The translations under genes were made by a program, and so were the position numbers. This document shows positions 1-8,332 of a stretch of DNA of 64,000 nucleotides, in pieces. Position 1 is the first letter of the stretch, and every line of letters begins with the position of its first letter. The notes beneath the pieces were generated by a model, which worked only from the letters and a program-made list of their open reading frames with translations, did no database searches and was not told the DNA's origin. The stretch covers positions 7,501 through 71,500 of the forward strand of contig QUAH01000004.1 of NCBI GenBank assembly GCA_003426165.1. Reading direction: 5' to 3'. The stretch is from Candidatus Saccharicenans subterraneus (GTDB taxonomy: Bacteria > Acidobacteriota > Aminicenantia > Aminicenantales > Saccharicenantaceae).

Positions 1-104
1 TGGCTGAAAGCAACCTGGCCTCGGTTACTATCTCCATTGAATCAGGAGGAGGGGTCCATGAATGCGAGCTGGTTATGTATCCTAAAAATCTCAGTCGGTT
101 ATGA
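1..104 (+). CDS. C-terminal end of a pseudopilin-like protein (partial)
   Basis: The reading frame starting at base 3 is open from the window edge to TGA at 102-104. It encodes about 33 residues rich in Val, Ile, Ser and Gly, like the beta-rich tail of a minor pilin or pseudopilin. The next two genes are pilin-like (a PilX-like protein and a GspH/FimT-like one), so this is probably the preceding minor pilin gene of the same operon, whose start lies outside the window. Its last 47 bases overlap the chosen ATG of the next gene, which is a long overlap and makes that start doubtful. The family is inferred from context only. Confidence 0.45.
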   Translation, partial: AESNLASVTISIESGGGVHECELVMYPKNLSRL

Positions 105-1947
105 CAGACGGGGCAACCTGGCAGCAAGAACAGTAAGAGAAGTAGATAGAGCTAGGAAACTCCGGCCAAAACGGTCTAGAAGGGGAACCAACCTAACCAA
201 TCCAGAGCATCGCCAGGTATTCTCATTCTTGAAAGAACCGGCGGGTTGGCCGTCCCTTTCCAATATGCCGCCGCCCCCATTTGTTAATGAGGCAGGCCGG
301 GCACTGCCGAAGGGCTGGCTGTCGAATAATCTTGAATACCTTCTATCAACAGAATCTATTCCGCCCGGACGGACTCCTTTCGATAAGGACGTAAATCGCC
401 GCTCAAACCATTTTAAACCGCTTAGAACTCCGCGGGGCTCGGCCCTGATGGTCTGCCTCCTGGTCATGGCCATCCTGATAACCCTGGGAACGGGTCTTCT
501 GTTTAACTCGGGTCTTTTCCTCAAGACCCATGGCCTGCGTAAAATGTCACGGCTGGCTTCCTTCGCCGCCGAGAATGGAATCAAGCAGGCCCTGAACCGG
601 GTGGAGGCCAGGGCGGCGACGATTTTTGCCGAACCAGAAATCAGCGAGGAACTCTTTCAGGCCATGCAACAGGCCCCGGAATCAAGAGGCCTGGAAATTA
701 TCCGGCCTCTGCTGGAAGCGGGAAGCACCGGCCAGGAGGACGATTTTTCAGGCCTGGGCTGGGGAACGATCTCCTCCGCCGGCCTTACGGAACTTTATTC
801 AGAAGATCGTTACCTGAAAGCAACCTTCGGGTTTAACATAAAATCCAGCGGGCGGGTGCGGGGATTTGCCGGGGCCAGGGTTGAAGAGCTTAAATGCCAG
901 CTGGTCCTGCTGGCCGGGCACCTGCCCCTGGACCAGGTCCCGGCTGCGGTTAATGCGGACGGGATTCAAAAAGAAGACCTGAATAAGATCAGGGTCAAAA
1001 GTCTTCAGCCGGGAGCGACTGCGGCCTCAGGGCTCAAGACCCTGACCCGGAAATTCATCCCCGACGACGCCCTGCCTCTGCTGGCCGGCGGCTTTAAGAT
1101 CTTAAAGCCGGATTCGCTTCCAAACTGGCTTCTGCGACAGGCATTGGGACTGGAGCCGGGAAACGATCCCATCCCGGATGGAGTCTACCTGGTCCAGGAC
1201 AGCCTGGGACCGGGAGGTATCTACGTTCAGGGTAACCTGGACCAGCTCTTGCTGGGCATTGACAGTGGTTTCCAGGTCATCCAGTTTCAGCAGGGAGAGA
1301 ATACCTGGCTTCTTCGGTTCAATCCCTCGACAGCCAGTGCTTCTTTTATCTCCCCTTCCGAACGCCAGGACTTCAACGAGTTGCCGGTCCCGGTAATCAT
1401 GATAAACGGCCGGGTGCTGGAGCTGGCTACTGGCCGCCCCAACGGTTCTGGGTTTATTAAAAAGGTTGATGATGAAAACACCCCGGCTTTTCTGAGCGGC
1501 CTGAAGCTGACGATTGTCTGTTCTGGAAAAATCAACCTTACTTCAAACCTTTTTTCAGACGGCCTTGACTGGAAGGAAGGCCTGCCCTACCTCAGAAGCA
1601 AGCAGTCGGAACTTATCATCTGTTCAACCGGGAAAGATTTTCAATCAGAAGAAAACGTAGACGCTGGGATAAACCTTCTGGGAGAAGCGGAAAAGGAAGC
1701 GGTCGTTGAGGCCAGCCTGATAGCCGGGGGCCGAGGATTTTCGGCTGCTGCCTCAGCCGATAAGATCAACATAATCGGTTCGCTGGCGGCTACGGCCCTG
1801 TACCCGGGCCGAAATGAAATCGACATCTATAATCTTCCGCCGATGGTTCAGCCCTCACCTTCAGAACCCGACCTCCGGGTCTACTCGGAGGTCGCTTTAC
1901 TCCACCTGAGCCATATCAAGATCCTGGAATGGAGGCCATCAAAATGA
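58..1947 (+). CDS. PilX-like minor pilin / pilus assembly protein
   Basis: This is a large protein with one hydrophobic segment encoded near bases 440-510, preceded by the sequence RGSAL. That is the usual N-terminal anchor of PilX-type minor pilins, which lack the classical prepilin cleavage site. The rest is a long periplasmic region with no recognised domain. ATG at 58 has a strong AGGAGGAGG upstream, but it adds about 130 residues before the anchor. Those residues are Arg-rich, use codons unlike the rest of the gene (AGA, GTA, CTA) and look non-coding. The true start may lie closer to base 420, although no good ATG with a ribosome site exists there (ATG at 265 is an alternative). The gene ends in an ATGA overlap with the following gspH-like gene, so the two are translated together. 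Confidence 0.65.
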   Translation: MNASWLCILKISVGYDRRGNLAARTVREVDRARKLRPKRSRRGTNLTNPEHRQVFSFLKEPAGWPSLSNMPPPPFVNEAGRALPKGWLSNNLEYLLSTESIPPGRTPFDKDVNRRSNHFKPLRTPRGSALMVCLLVMAILITLGTGLLFNSGLFLKTHGLRKMSRLASFAAENGIKQALNRVEARAATIFAEPEISEELFQAMQQAPESRGLEIIRPLLEAGSTGQEDDFSGLGWGTISSAGLTELYSEDRYLKATFGFNIKSSGRVRGFAGARVEELKCQLVLLAGHLPLDQVPAAVNADGIQKEDLNKIRVKSLQPGATAASGLKTLTRKFIPDDALPLLAGGFKILKPDSLPNWLLRQALGLEPGNDPIPDGVYLVQDSLGPGGIYVQGNLDQLLLGIDSGFQVIQFQQGENTWLLRFNPSTASASFISPSERQDFNELPVPVIMINGRVLELATGRPNGSGFIKKVDDENTPAFLSGLKLTIVCSGKINLTSNLFSDGLDWKEGLPYLRSKQSELIICSTGKDFQSEENVDAGINLLGEAEKEAVVEASLIAGGRGFSAAASADKINIIGSLAATALYPGRNEIDIYNLPPMVQPSPSEPDLRVYSEVALLHLSHIKILEWRPSK

Positions 1948-2390
1948 TCAAGAAATCAAGCGAAATGAAGCAAGGCGGGTTTTCTCTCCTGGAAACGACG
2001 GTGGTACTTTCCATCGTAGCCCTCCTGTTTCTCATCGGTTCTTCCTTCAAGCTCAACAACAAGAAACACCTGCTGGAAGTGGCCGTCCGCAAGGTTCATT
2101 CCAGCCTGTCCCTGGCTCGCTTCCGCTCGGTGCAGCGCCAGGTTCCGGTCAGGGTCAGCTTTGACGGGAGCTTTTGCGAACTGGCCGAATACGACAGCGA
2201 ACTGGCACAATGGTTGAATAGGCGCCGGGAACTGCTGGAAGGAGTGGAGGTCACCGCCAATAACGCCCCGGTCTTCTATCCGCAGGGCACGGTCTCCGGC
2301 CTGGCCACCATAAAAATCCGAAACGACAGCGGGGCCTACCAGGTGACCGTGGCCATAACCGGTCGGATTAAAATTACTGCCGTGGAATGA
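1944..2390 (+). CDS. GspH/FimT-type pseudopilin
   Basis: This is a short prepilin with a type III signal: GG then FSLLE, with Glu at position +5 of the mature protein, followed by a roughly 20-residue hydrophobic helix. This is the substrate motif of prepilin peptidase PilD/GspO. The C-terminal part (about 110 residues) is a beta-rich globular domain as in FimT/GspH. ATG at 1944 is preferred over 1929 because it overlaps the previous stop codon (ATGA) and has GGAGG 8 nt upstream. It sits at the end of the minor pilin cluster, and the protein would be inserted in the inner membrane and join the tip of a type IV pilus or type II secretion pseudopilus. Confidence 0.85.
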   Translation: MIKKSSEMKQGGFSLLETTVVLSIVALLFLIGSSFKLNNKKHLLEVAVRKVHSSLSLARFRSVQRQVPVRVSFDGSFCELAEYDSELAQWLNRRRELLEGVEVTANNAPVFYPQGTVSGLATIKIRNDSGAYQVTVAITGRIKITAVE

Positions 2391-2734
2391 TGGGAGAAGC
2401 TGCGGAAGCGAAAAGAGAATGAAGAACAATAAGGACTGAGATCTTTACAATCGAGATTATCATTCCAAAAATGTTAATCATTTATCACATATCATATTTC
2501 TCACCGCTCTTTCACTGAATTCTTCGACTGCAAAGATTATTGAATGCTTTAAAGTTACAAATCATTTCCTTTATGCTTGACCCCGTTTCAAAGAACAATA
2601 AATAATTAAAACAATCCCTGCCCTGTTTAACCCTGTTTGCTCAAAACTAATTTTGATTGCATAAAACCGCCGTATATTTTATAAAAAATATCTCATGCCA
2701 GAATTTTTCTTTGACCAGTGAGAAGGAGGATAAT
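2391..2734. other. AT-rich intergenic region
   Basis: This gap separates the pilin cluster from the S9D peptidase gene. It is clearly more AT-rich than the flanking genes. I see no credible ORF, tRNA or strong terminator. A possible promoter lies near its end (2657-2685) and the ribosome site AGGAGG at about 2724-2730. Confidence 0.6.
2657..2685 (+). promoter_or_regulatory. Possible sigma-70 promoter of the S9D peptidase gene
   Basis: TTGCAT (2657-2662), a 17-nt spacer, then TATAAA (2680-2685). This would start transcription near 2692, about 43 nt before the ATG. TTGATT at 2653-2658 is an alternative -35. Confidence 0.35.
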
Positions 2735-5146
2735 ATGAAAAGGCAGAAATCTCCGTTTTTAATTCCTTTCCTGGCCTTGCTTTTAATTGTTACTGCCAGC
2801 CCCATCCAGCTCGTAGCCCAGGAACCTTATAAGCTCCCGCCCAAGGAGATAGTGGATATACTGAGCGCTCCTCCCCTGCCCATGGTCAGCTTTGACCCCA
2901 CCAGACAGACCATGCTCCTCAGCTACTACGAGTCCATGCCTTCTATTGAGGAAGTAAGCCGGCCCTTTTACCGGCTGGCCGGTATCAGGATCACGCCACA
3001 TAATAACAGCAGGCAGGTCTTGCGCACTTTCACCAGGTTCGTTCTGAAAGACATCAAGTCTGGCAGGGAAATTCCAGTTAATATCCCTGAAGAACCGAGG
3101 TATGGTTCACCCGAATGGTCGCCCGACGGAAAACTGCTCGCCTTCCCGCGGTACCTGGATAATGGACAGGAACTGTGGGTGGCCGAGGCCAGGACCGGGC
3201 AGGCCAGAAAAGTCTTCGGGCCCGAACTGAATTCCGTGGCTTCGGACGGCTTTGCCTGGTGGCCGGACAGCCAGAGCCTGCTCATCATGAGCAACCCTGA
3301 AGGACGGGGTCCAGAGCCAGCCGCTCCCCGGGTCCCGGTTGGACCGAACATCCAGGAAACCTCGGGGAAATTCGCCCAGGTAGCCACCTTCCAGGACCTG
3401 CTGCGCACCCCGTACGACGAAAAGCTTTTTGAGTATTATGCCACGGCGCAGGTGGCCAGGCTGGACCTGAAAACCGGTCACCTACAAAAAATTGGCTTAC
3501 CCGGAATCTATCAGTTCGTAACGCCCTCGCCCGACGGCAAGTTCCTGCTGGTCAAAAAAATCAAGAAACCATTCTCTTACAGCGTCCCCTATTTATCTTT
3601 CCCGCATACCCTGGAAATCTGGGATGAGCGGGGACAACTGGCAAAAGTAATCGCCGACCTGCCGGCGGCTGAAGAAGTCCCAAGGAACGGCGTGCCCACC
3701 GGTCCGCGTTCGGCCGGCTGGCAGCCCTTAAGGCCAGCCACCCTGGTCTGGGTGGAAGCCCTGGACGGCGGCGACCCGGAAAAAACAACTGAGCACCGGG
3801 ACCGCGTTCTGGCCCTGGAGACGCCCTTTAGCGGCGACCCGGTTGAACTCTTCAGACTCCCCCAGAGATTCCAGGGAATAATCTGGCTGGGCCAGCCGGG
3901 GCAGGGACTGGTCAACGAATTTGAATGGAGAAAGAGATGGCGCACGACCTACCATTTCGATTCGGCCCGGCCGGGAGTCCTCAGGAAAATCTTTGACCTG
4001 AGCGCCCAGGACCAGTACAACGACCCGGGACGGCCGGTTATGGTCCCGACGAATTCAGGAGACCTGGTCGCCCTTCAGGATGGTGATTTCATTTACCTCA
4101 ACGGAAACGGTGCTTCGCCAGAGGGCGACAGGCCATTCCTGGACAGGTTCAACCTGAAGACGTTGAAAAAGACCAGGCTGTTCCACTGCGCACGCGGTGT
4201 CTACGAGAGCTTCGTGGCTTTTGCCGGTAACAGCCGGGAGCGAATCATAACCAGTTTTGAGTCCCCGACTGTCCCGCCAAACTATTACCTGGTTGAACTT
4301 AAGACCCACAAGAAGACTGCCCTGACTTCCTTTGCCGACCCGGCTCCACAGCTGACGGCGGTCAAGAAGCAATTGATAAAGTACAGGAGAGATGATGGGG
4401 TGGAGCTGTCCGGTACGCTGTATTTGCCCCCAGGCTATAAAGAGGGGGAAAGGCTGCCGGTAGTGGTCTGGGCTTATCCCATGGAATACAACGACCCGGC
4501 CACCGCCGGACAGGTTCGCGGCTCTCCTTACAGGTTTACTTTTTACCGGGGAGCCAGCCAGCTTTTCTTCCTGACCCAGGGATATGCCGTTCTTGACAAC
4601 GCCCAGATGCCGGTGGTGGGAGACCCCAAGACGATGAATGACACCTTTATTCCCCAGATAGTGGCCAACGCTAAGGCTGCCATTGACATCCTGGACCAGA
4701 TGGGAATCGCCGACCGCAAGAGGGTTGGAGTCGGCGGCCATAGCTACGGGGCCTTCATGACAGCCAATCTTCTGGCCCATTCCGACCTGTTTGCCGCCGG
4801 GATTGCCAGGAGTGGGGCCTACAATCGAACCCTGACTCCTTTCGGTTTTCAGAATGAAAGGAGGACCCTCTGGGAAGCGCCCGACCTCTACCTGAAAGTC
4901 TCCCCGTTCATGTATGCCAACAAGATAAACGAACCCATCCTGCTGATTCACGGTGAGGCCGACAATAACTCTGGAACATTCCCGATCCAGTCGGAAAGAC
5001 TATTCGCCGCCCTGAAAGGATTCGGGGCTACGGCCAGGCTGGTCATGCTACCGTATGAAAGCCATGGCTATTCGGCCAGAGAGTCGGTGCTCCATGTGCT
5101 GGCCGAAATGATTGAATGGTTTGACAGGTATGTTAAGAAAAAGTGA
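2735..5146 (+). CDS. Secreted S9D-type prolyl oligopeptidase family peptidase (glutamyl endopeptidase-like)
   Basis: The 803-residue serine peptidase has a Sec signal peptide (about residues 1-28), a long region of beta-propeller-like (PD40/WD40-type) repeats, and a C-terminal alpha/beta-hydrolase domain. The catalytic Ser670 is in GGHSYGAF, Asp743 in GEADNN and His777 in ESHGYSAR. The Ser and His motifs and their surroundings match the chloroplast glutamyl endopeptidase (CGEP) branch, MEROPS S9D, better than classical POP or DPP4. Preference for cleavage after Glu is therefore likely but inferred. ATG at 2735 is chosen because AGGAGG lies 5 nt upstream and a signal peptide begins at once. 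It is monocistronic. It probably digests peptides in the periplasm or outside, which fits a peptide-fermenting life. Confidence 0.92.
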   Translation: MKRQKSPFLIPFLALLLIVTASPIQLVAQEPYKLPPKEIVDILSAPPLPMVSFDPTRQTMLLSYYESMPSIEEVSRPFYRLAGIRITPHNNSRQVLRTFTRFVLKDIKSGREIPVNIPEEPRYGSPEWSPDGKLLAFPRYLDNGQELWVAEARTGQARKVFGPELNSVASDGFAWWPDSQSLLIMSNPEGRGPEPAAPRVPVGPNIQETSGKFAQVATFQDLLRTPYDEKLFEYYATAQVARLDLKTGHLQKIGLPGIYQFVTPSPDGKFLLVKKIKKPFSYSVPYLSFPHTLEIWDERGQLAKVIADLPAAEEVPRNGVPTGPRSAGWQPLRPATLVWVEALDGGDPEKTTEHRDRVLALETPFSGDPVELFRLPQRFQGIIWLGQPGQGLVNEFEWRKRWRTTYHFDSARPGVLRKIFDLSAQDQYNDPGRPVMVPTNSGDLVALQDGDFIYLNGNGASPEGDRPFLDRFNLKTLKKTRLFHCARGVYESFVAFAGNSRERIITSFESPTVPPNYYLVELKTHKKTALTSFADPAPQLTAVKKQLIKYRRDDGVELSGTLYLPPGYKEGERLPVVVWAYPMEYNDPATAGQVRGSPYRFTFYRGASQLFFLTQGYAVLDNAQMPVVGDPKTMNDTFIPQIVANAKAAIDILDQMGIADRKRVGVGGHSYGAFMTANLLAHSDLFAAGIARSGAYNRTLTPFGFQNERRTLWEAPDLYLKVSPFMYANKINEPILLIHGEADNNSGTFPIQSERLFAALKGFGATARLVMLPYESHGYSARESVLHVLAEMIEWFDRYVKKK

Positions 5147-5331
5147 AGTAGAATAATTATTCAATCACGAATAACAGAAAATTCTTTACTCGCTCGCTAT
5201 TCTGAAAAATAAAAATTTTTACCAAACCATCGATTTAAAGACGTGACAACATTTGATTTTTCATTATCAAAATGTGTCTTTGTTTTGATAAGCAGAATGC
5301 TCTTCACACGATAAAACTATAAGCATGAAAA

Positions 5332-5366
5332 ATTTCCACAAATACTGTGCAAAAGTTTGTGGAAAT
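5332..5366. repeat. 11-bp perfect inverted repeat
   Basis: ATTTCCACAAA (5332-5342) and TTTGTGGAAAT (5356-5366), separated by 13 nt. It lies in an AT-rich non-coding gap, more than 220 nt before the next gene. It could be a regulator site or a structured RNA; no T-run follows. Confidence 0.6.
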
Positions 5367-5417
5367 CCCGGATGAAAAATCACCTATGCTATTGAAATTT
5401 AATAAGATGTGGTAAAT

Positions 5418-5434
5418 TGCACATTTTTTGTGCA
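5418..5434. repeat. Short inverted repeat TGCACA-N5-TGTGCA
   Basis: TGCACA (5418-5423) and TGTGCA (5429-5434) are perfectly complementary around five T residues. It is about 160 nt upstream of the secreted GyrI-like gene and could be an operator. No functional evidence is visible. Confidence 0.4.
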
Positions 5435-5591
5435 TCGATAATTTTGGCCTTATTTTTAACTGTTTTATTATCACATGGTTAAAGCAGACCAGAAAGTATT
5501 TACTTGCTAAAAAATCTATGCGTCTTCTCAAAAACTTTATCGCCGTCGACTAAAATGTTAAGATATTGATGATTCAGGCAGAGGAGAAAAA

Positions 5592-6167
5592 ATGAAAAAT
5601 AGTCAGGCGAAATTAATTATCTTCATTTTTTGCATCACTTTAACCTTTAACCCGGTTTTTTCAAGCAATCTGTCAGCTTCCAGCACGCAACAGCTGCCGG
5701 CTCCGGGGAAAGTTGAAATTCGCACGGTCGAACCTTTTGTTTATTGCTCGCTGGGCCGGGAAGGCTCTTTTTCAGAAATTGAAGCGACCGTGGGTGAACT
5801 GATGCAGCACATGCAGAACCAGAACGTTTTCCCGACCGGAGCCATGATCGGCATCTATTACGGAGACGCAGGGCTGACCGACCCGGACAGGATGCGCTGG
5901 GAGATCGGCTTTCCCATAAACGAGCAGGCCCAGGTTCTGGCCCCGCTTGAGAAGAAACAGTGGGTCTTCAGCCAGGTGGCCGTCAGCATTCACCAGGGAC
6001 CTTACGACACCATCGGGGAAACGATAACCACGATCCAGGAGTGGCTGGAAGAAAACGGCTATTCTCAGGCCGGTCCCATCCTGGAAAGATACCTTGACCC
6101 TGACCCATCCCGGGTCAGTTCCAGCGGTCTTAAGACTGAAATCTGGATTCCCTGCGTGAAAAGGTAG
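5592..6167 (+). CDS. Exported GyrI-like effector-binding domain protein
   Basis: 191 residues. A hydrophobic signal peptide (about residues 1-28) is followed by one GyrI-like / AraC effector-binding fold. Support comes from the length, the alternation of strands, the Tyr/Gly-rich segment GIYYGD, and the C-terminal region with a buried Glu and an EIWIPC ending. In cytoplasmic relatives (SbmC/GyrI, BmrR C-terminus) this fold binds small hydrophobic molecules. Here the domain would be outside the cytoplasm and is not attached to a DNA-binding domain, so a binding or carrier role is more likely than gyrase inhibition. ATG has GAGGAG 6 nt upstream. It is monocistronic, with a T-run at 6187-6193 after the stop. 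Confidence 0.75.
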   Translation: MKNSQAKLIIFIFCITLTFNPVFSSNLSASSTQQLPAPGKVEIRTVEPFVYCSLGREGSFSEIEATVGELMQHMQNQNVFPTGAMIGIYYGDAGLTDPDRMRWEIGFPINEQAQVLAPLEKKQWVFSQVAVSIHQGPYDTIGETITTIQEWLEENGYSQAGPILERYLDPDPSRVSSSGLKTEIWIPCVKR

Positions 6168-6312
6168 GAAGGCCGGCCAAATCTGATTTTTTTCCAAGAA
6201 AGCCCCTTCTGAACTTTAACAATCAGATTAAGGCCATTCTGTCTAATAATTCCCCTGCGAACACCCAGGCTTTATCCCCGGACGGCTAATTTTAGGCGCA
6301 CCAGAAGAAAGG

Positions 6313-7020
6313 TTACCTCTGCTCCAGGTCTTCAATCCGTTTCTGGCCATAGCAGGCCTTGACGCAGATTCCACAGATATACTGGCCCACCAGGCCCCGG
6401 TCCCGGAATTCTTTCAATTTGGCAAAGCAGGCCAGGTGGTCAAACTGAGAGGGATCATCTTTAATAGCGCCGGCCGGGCAGACCCGCTGGCAGCGGTGGC
6501 AGTTGCCGCAACCAAAAGGCAGGGGCGAGTCGGTTTTAAGAGGAAGATTGGTCAGAACGGTTACCAGGCGGAAGCGGGCCCCAAGGACCGGGTTGACCAG
6601 AAGGTTATTTCTGCCGAGCCAGCCCAGCCCGGCTAACTGGCCGATCTTTTTGTGAGACAGGTGAGCTTTTTGGTTCTTCCAGTCGGTTACCTGGGAGGCG
6701 GCCACGGGCAGGGCCAGGTAGCCACGGGAGTTAATCAGGACCGAAAGCTCCAGGGCAGCCCTGTCAAGAAAGGCATTGAGCTGGCGGTAATGATGGAAGT
6801 ACAGGGAAGTGGGCCCATCCCTGATATCATCAAGGACTGAAAGCAGAACTTCTTTGCCCAGGGAAACGGCATAATCATAGCGGTCGGCCAGGCCTGCGGA
6901 GAAAGAAAAAGTTGAGCGGATTTCTCTGATATCGGCTACACCAAAAATGTCGAGGTCGAGCTCTTCCAGGCAAATTTTTTTCAGATTTTCATAATCGAGA
7001 ATTTCAGGGGCTCCGGCCAT
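6313..7020 (-). CDS. Short QueG-related double 4Fe-4S protein
   Basis: 235 residues from ATG at 7020, which begins just before the LKKICLEELDLDIFGVA segment that matches the N-terminus of epoxyqueuosine reductase (QueG/DUF1730). The middle carries the family segment GWLGRNNLLVNP. The C-terminus has CGNCHRCQRVCP followed later by CGICVKAC, enough Cys for two 4Fe-4S clusters. QueG itself is about 300-380 residues and has a C-terminal extension that is absent here. The protein may reduce another substrate or be a simplified relative, so function in queuosine synthesis is not assured. The ribosome site is weak (GAAGAAG). An in-frame TTG at 7191 would add 57 residues without family support. Confidence 0.75.
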   Translation of the reverse strand: MAGAPEILDYENLKKICLEELDLDIFGVADIREIRSTFSFSAGLADRYDYAVSLGKEVLLSVLDDIRDGPTSLYFHHYRQLNAFLDRAALELSVLINSRGYLALPVAASQVTDWKNQKAHLSHKKIGQLAGLGWLGRNNLLVNPVLGARFRLVTVLTNLPLKTDSPLPFGCGNCHRCQRVCPAGAIKDDPSQFDHLACFAKLKEFRDRGLVGQYICGICVKACYGQKRIEDLEQR

Positions 7021-7249
7021 AGCTTCTTCATTGTATTGCCCGCGAGGCCGGAAGTCAAAACCAGAATATAATGAGGCAGAGCCCCGGCTTCCCAGAAAAA
7101 ACCAAGATTTAACGTGAGTGTTTATTCCGGTCGTTTTAGAAACCAGATTGGCCGGGCAGAAAAAGTGAACAGCCCGGGCAACAAGGAGCAACCTGGTCGG
7201 GTTAATCCAGTTTAATTTAAGTCAGGCAACATATCGGCCTCGGAACCTG

Positions 7250-7278
7250 TTGACCGGTAATAGTTTTTGAAGTATATG
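7250..7278 (+). promoter_or_regulatory. Sigma-70 type promoter of ndk
   Basis: TTGACC (7250-7255), a 17-nt spacer, then TATATG (7273-7278). Predicted start near 7285, giving a leader of about 54 nt that contains the AAGGAGAGG site of ndk. Confidence 0.5.
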
Positions 7279-7338
7279 TTAATTTTCGGACCCTGCGGTC
7301 CCGAATGTCTCGAAGATGAAGATAAGGAGAGGAAACCG

Positions 7339-7740
7339 ATGGCAGAAAAAACGCTGGCCATAATCAAGCCTGATGCCGTCAGGAAAAGAGTTGTGGGGAA
7401 AATAATCCAGAGAATAGAAGACGAAGGCTTTGAGATCCGGGGTCTCAAAATGCTTCACCTGAGCAAGGACGAAGCCAGGAAGTTTTACCACGTGCATAAA
7501 GACAAACCTTTTTATGAGAGCCTGACCGATTTTATGTCTTCCGGTCCGGTGGTTGTTCTCCTGCTGGAGAAAGAAAACGCTATCAAGCACTGGAGAGAGG
7601 TCATGGGCGCCACCGACCCGGCCCAGGCCAGGCCGGGAACCCTCCGTCGCCAGTTCGGTTTCTCGGTAGAAAGAAATGCAGTCCACGGGTCAGACGCTCC
7701 CGAGACAGCTGAGTACGAAATTGGCTTTTTTTTTAGCTGA
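7339..7740 (+). CDS. ndk: Nucleoside diphosphate kinase
   Basis: 133 residues, the usual size of the family. It transfers the gamma phosphate from ATP to NDPs through a phospho-histidine. The conserved KPDAV motif is near the N-terminus, and the active-site His lies in NAVHGSD near residue 115. The start at ATG 7339 gives the canonical N-terminus (AEKTLAIIKPDAV) and has AAGGAGAGG a few bases upstream; an upstream in-frame extension to 7267 is not part of the protein. It is transcribed alone from a likely promoter at 7250-7278. Confidence 0.96.
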   Translation: MAEKTLAIIKPDAVRKRVVGKIIQRIEDEGFEIRGLKMLHLSKDEARKFYHVHKDKPFYESLTDFMSSGPVVVLLLEKENAIKHWREVMGATDPAQARPGTLRRQFGFSVERNAVHGSDAPETAEYEIGFFFS

Positions 7741-7784
7741 TAACAGGGTAAAAATTATTTTTTGGCCCGCAATAAAAAAAATAC

Positions 7785-7813
7785 TTGACAAAAACTAAAT
7801 AAAGTTTTACATT
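7785..7813 (+). promoter_or_regulatory. Strong sigma-70 promoter of the small secreted protein gene
   Basis: A perfect TTGACA (7785-7790), a 17-nt spacer, then TACATT (7808-7813). The predicted start is near 7820, leaving a leader of about 100 nt before the ATG at 7924, longer than for most genes here. Confidence 0.6.
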
Positions 7814-7923
7814 TTTTGTGCGCCTTGGATGAGAATGAGAGTCAGGGGGTATTGTTCTTTCTTTTTTCTTCCCTCTTGGTCTGTCATTCCTCCGGGCTGA
7901 AAAGCTTATAGGAGGTACCCACA

Positions 7924-8199
7924 ATGCGTAAATCCTTAATTAAAGTCGTTGCCATCCTGGCCTGCCTGATTTTCACCATTAGCCTGGTGCCGGCAATGTA
8001 TGCCGCCGAGAAAAGGATTTCCAAGGATGATCGGCTGATTCTGCAGAAACCCTTGACCCTGCTGGTCTCGATTTTCCCGTTCCTTGGCTCTGTTATTGAC
8101 AGCGGCAGCAAGTCCAGCACCAGCACCACGGTCAAGAAGAGCCTGAAGCCGACTGCCGAGATTCAGGTTGGAACCAAACCGGGTAACGACAGAGATTGA
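7924..8199 (+). CDS. Small secreted protein, unknown function
   Basis: 91 residues. The N-terminal Lys-rich start, hydrophobic core and VPAMYAA processing site form a typical Sec signal peptide (about residues 1-27). The mature part of about 64 residues is basic, has a Leu/Ile/Phe-rich middle (near LLVSIFPFLG) and a Ser/Thr-rich linker. No known domain is recognised. The start is secured by AGGAGG 8 nt before the ATG. The gene has its own consensus promoter and a hairpin after it (8232-8266). It lies 134 nt upstream of the first TPR-CHAT gene on the same strand, so it could be a partner, substrate or signal for that system; this is only a guess from position. Confidence 0.7.
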   Translation: MRKSLIKVVAILACLIFTISLVPAMYAAEKRISKDDRLILQKPLTLLVSIFPFLGSVIDSGSKSSTSTTVKKSLKPTAEIQVGTKPGNDRD

Positions 8200-8231
8200 T
8201 AATAATATCCACAATAGTTTTAAATCACCCT

Positions 8232-8266
8232 GAGGGGTGAGGAAATTTATAAAATCTCACCCCCTC
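8232..8266 (+). terminator. Hairpin after the small secreted protein gene
   Basis: GGGGTGAG (8234-8241) pairs with CTCACCCC (8256-8263) around a 14-nt AT-rich loop. The 3' side is pyrimidine-rich but has no continuous T-run, so termination strength is uncertain; it may be an mRNA 3' stabiliser. Confidence 0.45.
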
Positions 8267-8284
8267 TTTCCCCCTCTCAAGCAA

Positions 8285-8313
8285 TTGACAAAAATCCCCT
8301 TAACTGGTTTATT
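8285..8313 (+). promoter_or_regulatory. Possible short-leader promoter of the first TPR-CHAT gene
   Basis: TTGACA (8285-8290), a 17-nt spacer, then TTTATT (8308-8313). Transcription would begin near 8320, only about 13 nt before the ATG and within the GGGGAGG ribosome site, so the mapping of the start matters. Confidence 0.4.
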
Positions 8314-8332
8314 TTAGGGGAGGATTTCCTTA

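Larger units (their letters stand above)
5147..5591. other. AT-rich intergenic region with inverted repeats
   Basis: 445 bases, strongly AT-rich compared with the genes around it. It contains an 11-bp perfect inverted repeat (5332-5366) and a smaller one (5418-5434). The only ORF (75 codons on the minus strand) has no ribosome site and looks random. TAAAAT at 5551-5556 could be the -10 box of the downstream gene, but no good -35 box is present. Confidence 0.55.

Noticed and set aside
4055-4951. 298-codon ORF antisense to the S9D peptidase gene
   Set aside because: Mirror of GC-rich codons; no start site or family pattern.
5304-5531. 75-codon minus-strand ORF in the AT-rich gap
   Set aside because: No ribosome site, odd composition, no neighbour on its strand.
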